Below the pieces are notes generated by a model, which ran no database searches, was not told where the DNA came from, and saw only the letters and a program-made list of their open reading frames with translations. Below are positions 23,884-36,212 of a stretch of DNA of 64,000 nt, one piece after another; the stretch's first letter is position 1, and each line of letters starts with the position of its first letter. Location of the stretch: assembly GCA_025201375.1 (NCBI GenBank), contig JAIWZP010000077.1, forward strand, positions 1 to 64,000, in the 5' to 3' direction. Origin of the DNA: Gongronella butleri (lineage: Eukaryota > Mucoromycota > Mucoromycetes > Mucorales > Cunninghamellaceae). The translations under genes were made by a program, and so were the position numbers.

Positions 23884-25163
23884 ATGCTTTTGAAAGGCAA
23901 AGGCGTGTACCTTGCTTTTCTTTTCTTCCTTGTGCTGTCAGTCGTGGTGCCCAAGGTCAAGGCTTGGGATAAACGTGAGTGGCTTGCTCTTTCGCGGTGG
24001 CTCGTCGCGATGAAGCAAAATTGATCAGATTTTATAGATGACTTTGAGATCTTTGACCTCGTGGATGAACTCGAAAAGGCCGAGGGTAAGGAAGCCAACT
24101 TTTACACTTGGTTGGACCTGAAGGTGAGGCAAAAGAGCGAAAAGAAAGGCGAGAAAGCGCGCCAAAAAACACGACTTTTAATCCATTCCGCACAATGTAG
24201 CCGTCGGCGTCGCAAAGCGATGTTGCGCGTGCCTATCGCAAGATGTCGCTGAAGCTGCAGTAAGAACTCAATGGGCTAAATAGGGCTCAAATTTCGCGTC
24301 CAACAGGCGAAAATGCGCTGAAACAGGCCCTCATGCCGTTTTTTTTTTTTTTTTTTTTTGATTTTAGCCCTGACAAGAACAAGCACGATCCCAAGGCACA
24401 GGAGCGGTTTGCGCGTCTTGGCAAGGTGGCATCGATTTTGCGCAACAAGAGCAAGCGTGAGCGATACAATTTCTTTTACAAGAACGGTGTTCCTCGCTGG
24501 CGCGGCACGGGTTACTATTATGCGCGTTTCCGCCCTGGTGTTGGCACGGTGGCGGTGATTGTGACGCTGATTGCGAGCGGGATGCAATACTTGGCGCAGC
24601 GCATCAATTATCAGCAGGAGAAGAAACGTATTTTGCATTTTGTGGACGATGCGCGTCGTAATTTGTCGCTGAATGTGCCGAAATCGCAAGGCGCACCGAC
24701 ACTCGGAACCAGTTTCATCGAGCTTGGACACCGCGCCATGCGCTGCGAGATCAAGTCGGACCACTACCTGATTGTGCACCCCGAGGACGGCAATGAGCCC
24801 ATCCATCTCAATACCGAATGGGTCCACGTGCCGCGCTTGATGGATCTCTTTGTTTTCAAGTGGCCGCGCGCTCTCGTGTACAAGGTGCTTGGCAAAAAGG
24901 ACGACACCGCGTATGATGCCGTCGACCAGGATGAAAATGACGACGACAATGACAACGCCAGTGATAATGAGGACAATGGCAGCCGTGGCAGCGACGAGTA
25001 CATGACCGAGCGACAGAAAAAGCGTGCTGCCAAAAAGGATGCCAAGAGGGAAGCGAAAAAAGACGCCAAACTGGCCGCCAAAAAGGCAACATCTGCGGCG
25101 CAGCAAGAACAGAGCGTGCCTGGCGCCAGGGTTGGTGGTCGTCGCCGTCCTGCTCGCAAGTGA
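23884..25163 (+). CDS. ER-membrane J-domain co-chaperone (ERJ5/DNAJC1-like)
   Basis: Four exons: 23884-23974, 24038-24123, 24201-24259, 24368-25163; about 343 aa. A signal peptide (LAFLFFLVLSVVVPKVKA) precedes a J domain (about 48-115) whose HPD triad is split by intron 3 (about residues 79-81) and restored by splicing. Next come KNGVPRWRGTGYYYARF and a hydrophobic segment (about 128-150, VAVIVTLIASG). The C-terminus has an acidic run followed by Lys/Ala-rich helices. J domains stimulate Hsp70 ATPase; with the J domain in the lumen, the partner would be BiP/Kar2. The arrangement resembles fungal Erj5 and animal DNAJC1 in length and order. The basic tail would then face the cytosol, perhaps near ribosomes (inference). 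Confidence 0.87.
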
Positions 25164-25287
25164 TCCCCTTTATCTCTCCCCTCCCTTTTTTTTAACCCCC
25201 ACTAGACAAGCCATGGATGCAGTCGTCGTCTGTTTTCTTTGTTTTTTTTTTCTTAGCATCAATTCAACAATAAAAACACAAAATCTA

Positions 25288-26013
25288 TTATGCATATAAA
25301 AAGATTTCGCCCTCTGCGCACCCAAAGAGAAGTAATTGATCTGCAGGAACAGGAGTGAATGCCGTCACTTGCGACTTGAAAATGGATGACTTGAATTTGG
25401 ACGAGTATGATTGAAGCTACAATAAAAACAACCAAATGCGTAAGCAAACAGCGTGTATTGCTCTATTTTTCCCGCATACCTCCTCATTGATGGGTATAAA
25501 CGACACGGAATTGTTGCCATTGATGGCCAAAATTTCGTCCTTGAAGAGGTTCATGGACAGCACGTCGAGCGACGCCGAGATGGTCTTTGTCAGCTTGAGC
25601 CGATTAACATTCCAGCAGCAAATCATGTGGTCCGCAGGTGCGCACGTCACCAGCACATCGTTGGCGTAGAATTTCAGCTAAAAAAAATAATAATAAATAA
25701 ATTAGTGATTTGTCAAGTGAAAATTTAGGCAAAAGCGTGTTTTTGTTTTCTAACCTGCGAAATCTCGGCATCTCCGCCCTTCCAGCAGTCGACGAGCATA
25801 CCGGTGCGCGTTTCGAGCAACGAGATCATGCCATTGGAGTGGCCAATAGCGACACGTGTGCCTGAGGGATTGATGGCGATGTTGCGGATCGAGCCGTTGG
25901 TTACCCCCGCGTTCACTTTCCACGTCTGCATAACCTGCTGGTTGTGCTCGTCCAAAAATCTAAGAGAATGCAAAAAAAAAAAAAGGTATGAGTCAGGGCA
26001 AGATCCACGAATT

Positions 26014-26057
<44 letters not shown>

Positions 26058-28903
26058 AACCGTCCGCGGTCGCACCAATCATGTTTACGTGGTGCTGGAA
26101 AGGCTTGACGCTCACAATTGGCGCACGACCCGTGATGAATTGATGGATGGGTTTTCCTGTTTCAGGGTGCCACAGCTATAAAACGAGAAAAAATTGGGCA
26201 AATGTAAGTGCTACGCGCCCAAATTGCTTGCACCTGGGCGTTTGTCCTTTACGTGTACTTGGCCATCGCAGCTGGCAATGAGGTCAGTGGACAAAAAGTG
26301 GAGGTCATGGATGGGTCCGCGGCGATGGCCCGTGTATGTCAGTAGCGCTTCGGAATAAGGCTCCATCTCCCAATTCTCAATGCCCTCGTGCACATTCAGC
26401 GACCACAGCTTGACCGTCTTGTCCTTGGACCCGGAGGCAAACAATTTGACCGCCTCGTTCACGGCAAACGACTTGACGGCCGACGTATGGCCTGTGCGTA
26501 TTAAAAAAAAAGACACGCGTCAGCCCCCCTTTTTTTGTTCATTTTACGCGCCTCAATGGCACTCGTACCAGCAAAGCCACGCAGCTTGAGATCATTGAAA
26601 GAGAATTGCATCGACTTGGACATTTCCTCTATCGATGAAAATGGAAAAAGATGAGGGATTCAAGTCATTTCAATGAAAAACGCGTTTTTTTTCTTACCAG
26701 AGTTGGTGGACAAGAAGCGATTCCAATTGCTACACAACCATGATCAGCAAGTGAGATAGCGCTTGGTCGTTAAAAAAGAGAGAAAAAAAAAAGAGAGACA
26801 GCTTACTTTTTGTCTTCCACGGACGGCTTCCACTTTGTTTTCCAAGGAAACACGCTGGACGACAACTTGTTCTTGTTGGATGGGCTGTCCTTTTCAGGCG
26901 ACTTGGCTGCCGTGGGCACGTGGGAAGCCGCGTCACTCGCGATTGGCTCAATGCTGGTCCCCAATGGCGGCTTTTGGAGCGGTGGCAGCGCGGACGCGAT
27001 GGGGCTGAAGACGAGCAGATCTTTTGTGGCACACGCATGCAAACGCGACGCGTCCAGTAGCAGAGGTGGTGGTAGCGCCGTTTCGTCGGCAAAGCTTGAT
27101 ATCGAGCGCTTCGATTTGATGGAATTGGATCCTGAGGCAAGCACTGGCTCTGCAACGGTCAGTCGCGCCGTCTTACTAGCCGTGTCGGACGACGAATCCA
27201 CGGACGATACAGGCGACAGTTCCATCGCAAACTCCTCGTACATCATCTTTTCGATGGCAGCACTGTAAAATGTGAAAAAAGCGCGTTAATCAGAGCCCAA
27301 TCGCTTAAATGTCCAATACTTCTTGCCTTGTTGGAATGAGTCTGTGCATGGTAGATTTGCCAATGATCTCGCACAGCTTCGAATAGGCATACATCATCTG
27401 CGTAAAAACAAGAAATGAGCCAAAATCGTGCTTTTTTTCGCGCTTTTCCTACCTGATACACCTTTTGAGGGTCCATGGCGCCTGTCTGTCCATCGTCGAC
27501 GATCGCCATGGTCGATGTGAACCCCGAAAAGTATTTGCGGAGCGTCGGGATCACCTGCACATAAAAAAAATATAAGACATTTGGCTATTTTCACTCGTTT
27601 TTCTCATTACCAATGCCTCCCAATCGACGAGCGGGATGCGATCGGCAAGGCGCAAGAGGTATTGAATGGTGTTCATGCTGAGGGTGAGCTGTAATGGGGT
27701 CATTGCGGCGGTTGGAGCGTCAATGGCGTGCGCAGGATCCAGCAACTTATAAAGCGTGGCCATGAACCCTGATCGAAGCTCGTTCAAGATGGTGGGTGCA
27801 GACATGAGGGGAAGCAACTCGGAAAGCAACGTCAGGAGCACCTCATTGACGCGGCCTTGGCGCTCGGTCAGAGGGCGCGACGCGCTGGGCAATTCCAGCA
27901 AGGAGATTAGGTATGTGTGCTGGACGGCCGTGAATGTGTCGCCAAAAAGATTGCCAATGACGCTGACAACGACGCGCATCAGCACAGGCCGTGCAGAATC
28001 GTCGCGGAAAAGCAGCTTGACCAATTGCCGGATGATGTGCTTGGATGTCAATATTGGGCCAAGTAGCTGGCAGATGTGTAGCAACGAATTGGCCGCAAGT
28101 GTGGCCATTGGCTTGGGCGACAATGCACCCACAGTGCCCTCCAATGTGCCACCCGCCGTGCCGTCCCTTTGTATCGACGCGTCATCGATCGCCAGAGCCT
28201 CAATGTAGCACGGAAGCAATTGTTGCAAAAACAATGGGATTCCAAGCCCATGGACAAAGTCCTTGATCACCTTGGCATCAAACAGCACCTTTGGAATCTG
28301 CGGGCGGAGTGTCTATGAATATAAAAAAATAAAAGCGTGTCAGTTTCCAAGGCTGGTGCAGCGCAATTGGCAAAATTTTACCTCAAACATGGCAATGATC
28401 GGCTTGAGCAGGTGCTTGCGTGTATTGTCAATGCCCAAGCGATAAGCCAGCTTGGAGAATAGACCAATGGACCCAATGCGCGTCTCGGGGCGGCTGAACA
28501 ATTGTACAAAACTCGGCAAAATAAGCATAAACGACTAAATGAGATAAAAAAAATGACATTTAGTGTGGTCCCACGCCCCTTTTTTTGTGGGTTACCTCGC
28601 CATCCATGTCGCAGATGCGATCAATCCACTTGTCGGCCAGATAAAGGCGTCGAGACCACTCACTACAAGGAAATGAATGTAAAATGGTGTCATACGCGCG
28701 TCGACAAGGTTCTTACGCCTGATAAAAAGCGGCCTGGAACTCGTACATGTCAGGTATGCACGAGTCTAGAGGCAGCGAAAAGCGCGGGTGCTGCAATGTT
28801 GTGGACGAGAAGGATGCAAGTAGAATTGACTTGGCCGTGGGCCGTTCATACCATTGCGGCGACTGGAGCGCGTCGATCACGCCTTGGACATCCGGCGAAA
28901 TCT

Positions 28904-28951
<48 letters not shown>

Positions 28952-31900
28952 TGAGCACACGTGTGATTCAAAAAACAAGGGAGGGAGAGGGCAAATGTAC
29001 GCTTGTCTGATCAGCAGAAATGTGATCGGCAAAGAATTCATGATTGGCGTCGACGATCCAATCGTCGCCATAGGCCTCGATGGCGGCATGATCGCCATTG
29101 AAGGTCAATTTGCTCTGTGTGTGTCTGCACAGCAAGAGTTCTTGCATGACGACGCCGAGCGAATGCATATCGTGTGCTGTTTCCATCGAAAACTTGTTTG
29201 TTGGCAGAGGTGTGTGGCTGTCGGGATCGATGTTGTAACGCGCAGTGTTTGGCGGCAAGAACGCGTGCGTAGGCAGCGCATCGGCGTCGGTTGCGCCTGC
29301 GCCTTCCATGTCTCCGCGATACGACGCGGCGAAATTCATGGTTTGTTCATAATGATTGAGATTCTCGGTAAAATAATCGTCTGGCATGTCCGTGGGCAAT
29401 CGGATTGGGTCGGAGCGCAGCGACGACGACAAGGACGCCGCATGGTGCGACGTGCCTATAGCTGGAGTGGCATTGGCATTGGCATTGGCGATGGAAGATG
29501 AGGCGTCCATGGACATGTTTTTGGTGTGTGTGGATAGCGACGACGTGTCGAGTGACGATGACGCGGTCGAATGGACAGAGATGGCGTGATCGCGCGTTGT
29601 GCCGACTGTCATGCTGGGCGGGCTATCCACAATGCTCTTGGCAATCGCTGGCAAAGGCGACAAATTGTTATTGGCACGCAACGTGCGCTGCGGCGTCGTG
29701 CTCGACGATTGCTCGCTGCTTGACGTCTCCATCGTCACAAGATTCGGCACGATGTCCTGGTGGTGCTGGTGATCAAATTGTCTGAAAAAAAATGAAAAAA
29801 GAGAAAAATAGGAAAAAAAAAAAATACGCGTCAATTTCTGTGTCCGTGGCGTCGTGTCGTCTTTTCTCTCGCTTTCCTATTGTCGTATCATACCTTCTCG
29901 ACTTGTTCCAATTACAGCCACGCTGAGGATGATTTGCCTGGAAAAGTTGGACAATGCCGTGTTTCATAAAAGTATTTTGCCCAGCAAGCAGCGGCAGTGC
30001 AACATTCTTGGATTCGATGCCCTCCTTGCCGGTCAAATGCTTGCCAAACGTCAAATCGATCCAATGGTGCAGGTGGCTCGACACAAACTCGCTTTCGAGC
30101 GCTTTGGCATGTTGCGCGACAAAGTCCTCTGGACTAGCTGCCCACCGAGGCAGCTGCAGGTCAGGCATGTCGTCGTGAATAGACTTGAAGATGGATGGGT
30201 CTACAGCAGCCAATTGGCGGGGGGGAGCATGTGTGAGCTGTCTTTGCCTTTTGAATCTCCTTTTTCTTCCTTTTGTACCTGTGTAAAACTCGGGTATGCA
30301 TTCATCTGGGGTCCAATGATACAGGCGCTCCATGGACGAGGGATATTCATTGGGCTCATATTTGGATCGCACGAATTGGCAGAGCACCTATTCGCAATTT
30401 CGCAAAAAATAAAAAAATGCACAAAAAAAGACGTTAGTGCTGTGCCACCGCGTCTTTTTCTCTCTTTTAAACACTTGCAGCAATTGGCGTCCGGCGAGCG
30501 AGGTATACGTAATAGGTGATATCCGAGAGAATGTCGGTGATGTGGTGTGGCATCGGCCCGTCAAAGGTAAAATCGAGTTGTTCGTCGCCTGGTGAGAAAA
30601 AAAAGTCATGATTGAGGAGGCTCAAGTTGCTTTTTTTTTTTTTACGCGCTACCTTTGTTCATACGGAACTTGGTCTTTGTAAAGTCGCGCCAGCCATCTT
30701 CAATGGTATCGCCCGAAAAATCGGTGACCCATGGCAGAATTGGATGAAAATTGGGATCGCCTTCCCGTCGACCTGTACAGAGAAGCGAAAAATGCAAGTT
30801 GGCACCCAGTGAGCGAGTAAAAGGACCACAACTTTACCTGCCAGGGCATTGAGAATCATCAAATACGAATAATTGGAGATTTCACCACGGACCCATTGCA
30901 TGACCAAGGGCTCCTGTTGGATCGTCTTGGGCATAGACATCGTGCCAATGCTGTAGCGCTCCTTGGTGTCCGTTGGCACTATGAAAACGCGATCAATCCG
31001 ACTGCTTTTTGCTTTCTCTCTCTCTCTCTTTCTTTTTTTTTTTTTACCTTTTGCCTTGGAAGATGACGAATATTGCAACCCTGCAACCTGAATCCACATG
31101 TTTTCGTTGACAAAGATGTCTGATGTCTTGAGGGAGCCATGGACGATGCCACGGTGGTGGAGGCTGGCGAGAATGCGGAGGAGTTGATAGATGATGAAGC
31201 CCTTTTTGAGATTTGAGTGCAAGATGCCTGGGTTGTACTTGATGAGATCTTGCAGTGTGGTGCCGTGATACGATGAGAGCAAATAGTAGGCGGAGGGCGC
31301 GTCGACAATCGCAAACACGTCGAGCAAATTGGCATTGCTGACGTGCACATCGTCATTGTCATCGGAGTGCGCATCGTCTCGCGTGCTGATTGGCTGCAGA
31401 ATCAGCTGGCGCCGCTGCTGGTCATCGGGCGCGTCGCTCTTTACTACTCGATACACTGGGCTCTGCGGCCAAAGCATCGCATGAATCCTCGATATGAACA
31501 TCTAAAAAAAAAAAAATGAATGTCTTTCGTCTTTTGTTTTTTTTTTTTTTTTGTCCCTCTTACCTGTGCTCGCTCCTCGGGAGTCAATTCTTGGCCATCA
31601 AATACAGAGTCGAAGCCGCTAAAAACGTCGGTCAGGGGCAATTCTTGCTCATCCTTGCCCTCGATCAGGTCATGCAAATAGGTGGTAAGTGGCCAATGGA
31701 TGTGTGCCGTCTTGGAGGTAGGATGCTGCTGATCTGGCATTGTCTGACGATAGAGAGCAAGGCTAGGCAAAAAAAAAAAAAAAAAACGCTTGTAAAATCA
31801 AAAAAGGAAGCGCTCTGTATCGGTTTTACCTAGCAAGCGCGTCGTCCGTCTTTGGCAACGCGGTGACGAGGATATTGGCGGTGGGCGCTTGCTTTTGAGG

Positions 31901-32176
31901 CACTTCGCCTGTCGTGTAGCGCATGAAGGACGGCGTATGCACCAAGACAAAGCCTGAGTCGTCCGTGACGCCGCGTTGTACCGTGTCTAGCCAGTCCGTG
32001 TCCACCTGAACAAAAAAAAAAAAAAAAAAGACATGAGCCTTGCCCATTCTTCCTTTTGAAAGCCATACCACGCAACATGCCGTCGCCTCATCGGCGTGAC
32101 CCGCAGCAACAAAGGGAAAGGCCACATCGATATGCAAGTCCTGCTTAATACGGTCCTTTAAAGAAACGCGACCCAT
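25288..32176 (-). CDS. WDR81: WDR81-like BEACH / WD40 protein
   Basis: 24 exons, all phase-consistent, 1744 aa: 32176-32069, 32005-31830, 31762-31564, 31501-31048, 30978-30838, 30772-30653, 30588-30473, 30387-30279, 30200-29894, 29781-29001, 28901-28717, 28662-28596, 28534-28382, 28312-27611, 27554-27453, 27397-27327, 27262-26807, 26729-26698, 26628-26569, 26491-26253, 26175-26051, 25959-25755, 25677-25480, 25416-25288. Residues 220-312 look like the middle of a kinase fold, with [11 protein letters not shown] in place of HRDLKxxN. A BEACH domain follows (about 320-610: [62 protein letters not shown]). Then come a Ser-rich linker, a kinase C-lobe-like piece, an alpha-solenoid (about 840-1240) and WD40 repeats (about 1500-1744). 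Block order matches animal WDR81, which controls endosomal PI3P and aggrephagy. The intron after exon 16 has a GC donor. Confidence 0.9.
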
Positions 32177-32389
32177 GACGAAGAAAGAAAGAGGTGCGGG
32201 GTGCAGCACGAGGAACGACGAGGCCCCTTTTCTATCTTTAAACCCCGGCCAAAATGCGCACATTGCTTCAAAACGCAGATCTCTTGCGAATCAGCCCATC
32301 AACGACATATGCATTGTAATTAAATTACGTGGCTCATGTGTGTCGCGATCCGAGTCAACTTGTTTCGTCCGCATTAACGCCAGCGGATG

Positions 32390-32600
32390 GGAAAACAATC
32401 GCTGTTTTTTTTAAAATCAATACGCTTCCAATTTTCATCGGGCTACAATCATTCACATTGCAAGGGGCATGCGCACCATGCGATGAATTCGCGTCTTCCC
32501 GTTCAATTAAGCCCGCTCTTAGGACTCTGCGCCCACTGGTTGGCGCGCAATGTCAATTTTCGAAATTCATGCATTTTCTAATGTGTCCGGTGTGAGGGTA
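32390..32600 (+). repeat. Dispersed repeat R2, fragment 4
   Basis: Shares ctctgcg.ccactgg.tggcgcgcaa and the following ttttcgaaa with copies 1 and 3 of R2. Only about 200 bp align. Confidence 0.55.
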
Positions 32601-32659
32601 GTGTCAACGTGGCGGTTTTTTTGGAATGATTCAGCCGTGGATACAATAAAAGCCGTTTT

Positions 32660-33620
32660 GGTTATTGCTTTCATCACTAGCAAACACGAATCTCGAGATT
32701 TCTCGAGAGTCGAGACTAAGTGATCCGATGCGCGAAAAAAATTAACACCGCTGGAGAATTGGGTCTATCATATCATCAACTGGTCCAAATTTGGGACCAA
32801 ATGAGCCAGTTTCTGATGAGGCACCAGTTTCCTAGACGTAAAACGGGTAAAGTCATGAGCATTTGGTCACGTACTACGGCGGCAATGGCCCGACGCATCG
32901 ACGACGCGCGTGTCACTTCAAATAAATCAGCGACCAAACGCGGTAAAATCACTTGTATTTTGAAGGGATCGCGTTGAAAGGTCGGCAACTTGATGTGCAT
33001 TGACTTTGATAACTTGAATTTTTCAATTTTGGTTTGGCAGACATGCTGGCTCGACTCTGCCTGCCTGCCCATATGATACCGTATTCACAAAATTTTAGCA
33101 TCCGCAACCATGAAAAAATCACTCATCAGTATTTCAGCCAGTGCCCGCGAAAATGCACAAAAGCACGATTTTCATCCGTTTTGGATTTTGCACGCAAATG
33201 ATGCGTTTGATCCGCCCGTATTTCATCTCAGAGGACAGAACTGACGCGTGCTATCATTTCATTGCCTGAAGCATCGCGACACACAGCACAAAAACATACA
33301 CATTGACCTTTGAAAACCAAAGAGCGTGTTTTTCCTATTTTGACGGCCGGCTGTGCCTCCAGAATCTCTTTTACAGCCTGCCTGCCCGCCAGTGAAAATC
33401 GCATCATAGCCTAGACCGTGGCCCAGTGTTCAGGCCAAGCCCACTCGATTTTTTTTGAACACGAAAACGCGAAAAACGTTGGATTTGTCCTTTTTTTGCA
33501 TTCATCTCGCCATCTGCTTGGTGGATCCCGCTCAAAAATAGCTGCATCGCATTCAGCGCAGAATTTGCAACAAAACGCACGAGACACAGAAGCGATACAG
33601 CAACTTTTTAGGCCATTGGA
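32660..33620 (+). repeat. Dispersed repeat R1, copy B
   Basis: Collinear with copy C (41750-42830): tctcgagatttctc, tgatccga, ttttggtttggcagacat, gcacgattttcatcc, ttacagcctgcctgcccgcc and ctcaaaaatagctgcat. This copy almost lacks the TACTGTA/TACAGTA motifs that litter copy C, so it shows the unexpanded state at several sites. Confidence 0.75.
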
Positions 33621-33779
33621 GGCTCAATGGCAGCTTCAAGCTGAGTATTTTTCATTTTTCAGTTGAGATATTGAGAAAATTTAAAGAGAAGAGAGAGAGA
33701 AAGAGGACAGGCAAACACTGCAATAATCTTTGGAGCGATCTGCGGGTTTCACAGAGGTTTATCGCTAACATTCAACCTG

Positions 33780-34360
33780 ACAGCCTAGCTAAAGGATCAT
33801 TCGAGCACCCAAGACGCGACACCCATTCATATTGGAGGATCACGCGGCCAAGGCGGTTGCCCAGCAAGCCAGACTTTGCTCGTTCCTTGCCCACACACAT
33901 ACGCACGCGCGCGCACACCCCGAGAAATATTAATCCACTGAGCTTTTTGGCTCGCAGATCAAGCAGGTACCAAAAGACACTACCCCCGTCCAAAGGGGAA
34001 GCTTCTCAGGCATGTTTCCCGGCAAGCCAGGCTTTCACCACGTCTCGAGGTGTGTCGCTCCCTCTCTCTCCCTAAAAAAAATAAAAAAAAAATAAAGAGT
34101 AGGGCAGGAACAATATTGACGCACGAGCGCTTTGTCGCCATCAGTTGCCAGACAGCCAAGCTCATGGTCAAGCCTCTCCAGTGACGGAACTCCAGGCCCT
34201 GCCCATTTACACTCGAGCAGTATTGTCTTGCTAAGCTTTTAGCCGCAAGACAAGCAGACCCCCATCAGATTGTGACCCTCGTGGTAAGGGATGCACACTA
34301 CAGATGCTAACCCCCGGCTAAAAGTGAGCCAGACTTTTGTCACGTCTCGAGTGTGAGAAA
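33780..34360 (+). repeat. Diverged direct repeats, spacing about 300 bp
   Basis: gagctttttggctcgcaga..aagcagg (33939) recurs as aagcttttagccgcaagacaagcag (34234). ggcaagccaggctttcaccacgtctcgag (34021) recurs as gtgagccagacttttgtcacgtctcgag (34322), and its first half again at 33863. Function unknown. Confidence 0.5.
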
Positions 34361-34514
34361 AAAAAAAGAAAAAGAAACCGCTGGAGGCGTTTTTCTGTTT
34401 ATTTTCGCCTGCGGACATTCAAATCGGCGACAAAAAAAAAAAAAAAAACACGCTCGCGCTTTGGAACTCCTCTTTCACCTTCTTGTTTTTCTAGAGCAAG
34501 AATACACCGCCGAA

Positions 34515-36212
34515 ATGAGCGCGAACCGGACAAGATTCCGCCAAGAGCGTAAGCTAGACGAATAAATGCACTGGTTGCAGACGAGCAAATATGGCTAGTG
34601 CTCACTTTTTTGCTCTAAATATACAGGACAAACGTCCCAATTGGCTGACTGAGGTAATAAAAAAGGTCCCAAGCAGTGATTAATCGCCCACGCCACGACG
34701 ACAGCGCCACAATTGTGCCTGGCGACGGCGACGACCGCGCAAGCAGCCTTTTACCCGACGAGCAGTTGGTAAAGCATTTTTTCTCGTTCAGCGGCATTGC
34801 TCACGTGTTTTTGATAAAACACTACGAAGCGAGCGCGACAAGAGCTGGCGTTCCTGGGCCAAACGATCCCATGCCCGTAACGTGGACTTTTTTTTTTTTT
34901 TTTTTTTTTTTGCTTTTTAGGCCATGCGTTGAAATTGACCTCTGTTTCCGCCTCTTTTTATTTTTTATTTTTTAGGCTGTCATCGCGCGGCATTCTGCAA
35001 GCTGCCGTGGACCTGCGACGCGTCCCGGGTTCCCGGTGGCCATCTATGACCAAGGCCTCGTGCATTCTCTCCAATCTGCCGCATTTCTGCCACTCGAGAC
35101 ATGAAGACCTTTGGCCAAAGCTGCACGAAGTCTGTGCAATTCGTAAGATAATGGAAAAAAAGAGAAAAAAAAGAGCGCGTCGCGGACAATCCTTTTTTAT
35201 TTTTATTTTTATTTTTATTTTTATTTTTATTTTTATTTTTATTTTTATTTTTATTTTTATTTTTATTTTTATTTTTATTTTTATTTTTATTTTTATTTTT
35301 ATTTTTATTTTTATTTTTATTTTTATTTTTATTTTTATTTTTATTTTTATTTTTATTTTTATTTTTATTTTTATTTTTATTTTTATTTTTATTTTTATTT
35401 TTATTTTTATTTTTATTTTTATTTTTATTTTTATTTTTATTTTTATTTTTATTTTTATTTTTATTTTTATTTTTATTTTTATTTTTATTTTTATTTTTAT
35501 TTTTTTATTTTTTATTTTAGGTCGGAGGGTATCCTTTGCCAAGCTGCTCCCGTGGACCCACGCATTGCCGAGTCCGAGTATTGCGTCGGTACACTCTGGC
35601 CGATGCTCCACAACGTCGCCAAGGTCGCTCAGGGCGCCAATTTCGCGTGGCGAAACGGCGAAGTCTGCCTGGATGCAGCCAACGGCGGCAGTCCGTACCT
35701 GGCCGATGGCCCCATCAAGGCTGACGGCCTCGATATATTGCTTTTGGAGGCATTTGGCCCAGCTGGGTACTCGCGACTTGACGAGGCATGCCAAGGGCCA
35801 CGTCAAGGGCGCATTTGCGGCGCACGCAATGGTGAAGGCGATGCTCGAGAGGTACGCCAAAGCGGATCGCGCTCTGATCCAGCATGCGCGTGTCCTGTTT
35901 GTGCACGCCAGCTTGCGCGGTAAGAATTCGTGTATTCAAAAAGGCAAAAGTGAATCTCACTCGGAAATTCTTCAATTGGGAAATTGTTTTAGACGACTAA
36001 AGCTGCGCAAGCTGTCGTGGCCATGGTCATGCAACAGCCAGCAGTCTGCAATGTTCAAATCATCCCAAGAATTCATGCATGTGGCGCATGTCGCCATACA
36101 GCAATGGCCATGTCTGGTTCTTCCGGCGACTGGCCAAGGCAAATGTCTGCGGGCGCAACGAGTCGCTCGAAACGATCGAGATGCTGGAATTCTTTTGACG
36201 TGTCAAGGTAAT
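34515..36212 (+). pseudogene. Unrecognised fungal gene, probably broken
   Basis: A protein-like signal runs through this stretch but not in one frame. Plausible pieces are a short start (MSANRTRFRQERKLDE at 34515), a segment at 34676-34890, an exon at 34978-35143, and a long piece from about 35521 onward containing ANFAWRNGEVCLDAANG and ADGLDILLLEAFGP. Right after this the sensible frame shifts by one base (near 35775) to continue as HAKGHVKGAFAAHAMVKAML then HARVLFVHAS, and shifts again after a probable intron (about 35922-35992) before MSPYSNGHVWFFRRLAKANV. The pattern (ADG..LE...GP, then H.KGAF..HAM, then VLF.HA) recalls uncharacterised gene families I associate with zygomycete genomes; I cannot name a function. 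Two or more frameshifts suggest decay, though sequencing error cannot be excluded. One intron carries the ATTTTT expansion. Confidence 0.5.
35192..35518. repeat. ATTTTT hexanucleotide expansion, about 53 units
   Basis: An almost perfect run of ATTTTT over about 320 bp, with two units altered only at the right edge. It occupies an apparent intron (donor GTAAGA at about 35143, acceptor TTTTAG at 35520) and forms its polypyrimidine-like tract. The period of six keeps both strands open, giving meaningless Ile/Phe or Lys/Ile translations. Confidence 0.95.

Larger units (their letters stand above)
32177..34514. other. Gene-poor region with R1/R2 copies
   Basis: Includes an R2 fragment (32390-32600), R1 copy B (32660-33620) and a patch of diverged direct repeats (33780-34360). 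No gene is recognised. Confidence 0.6.
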
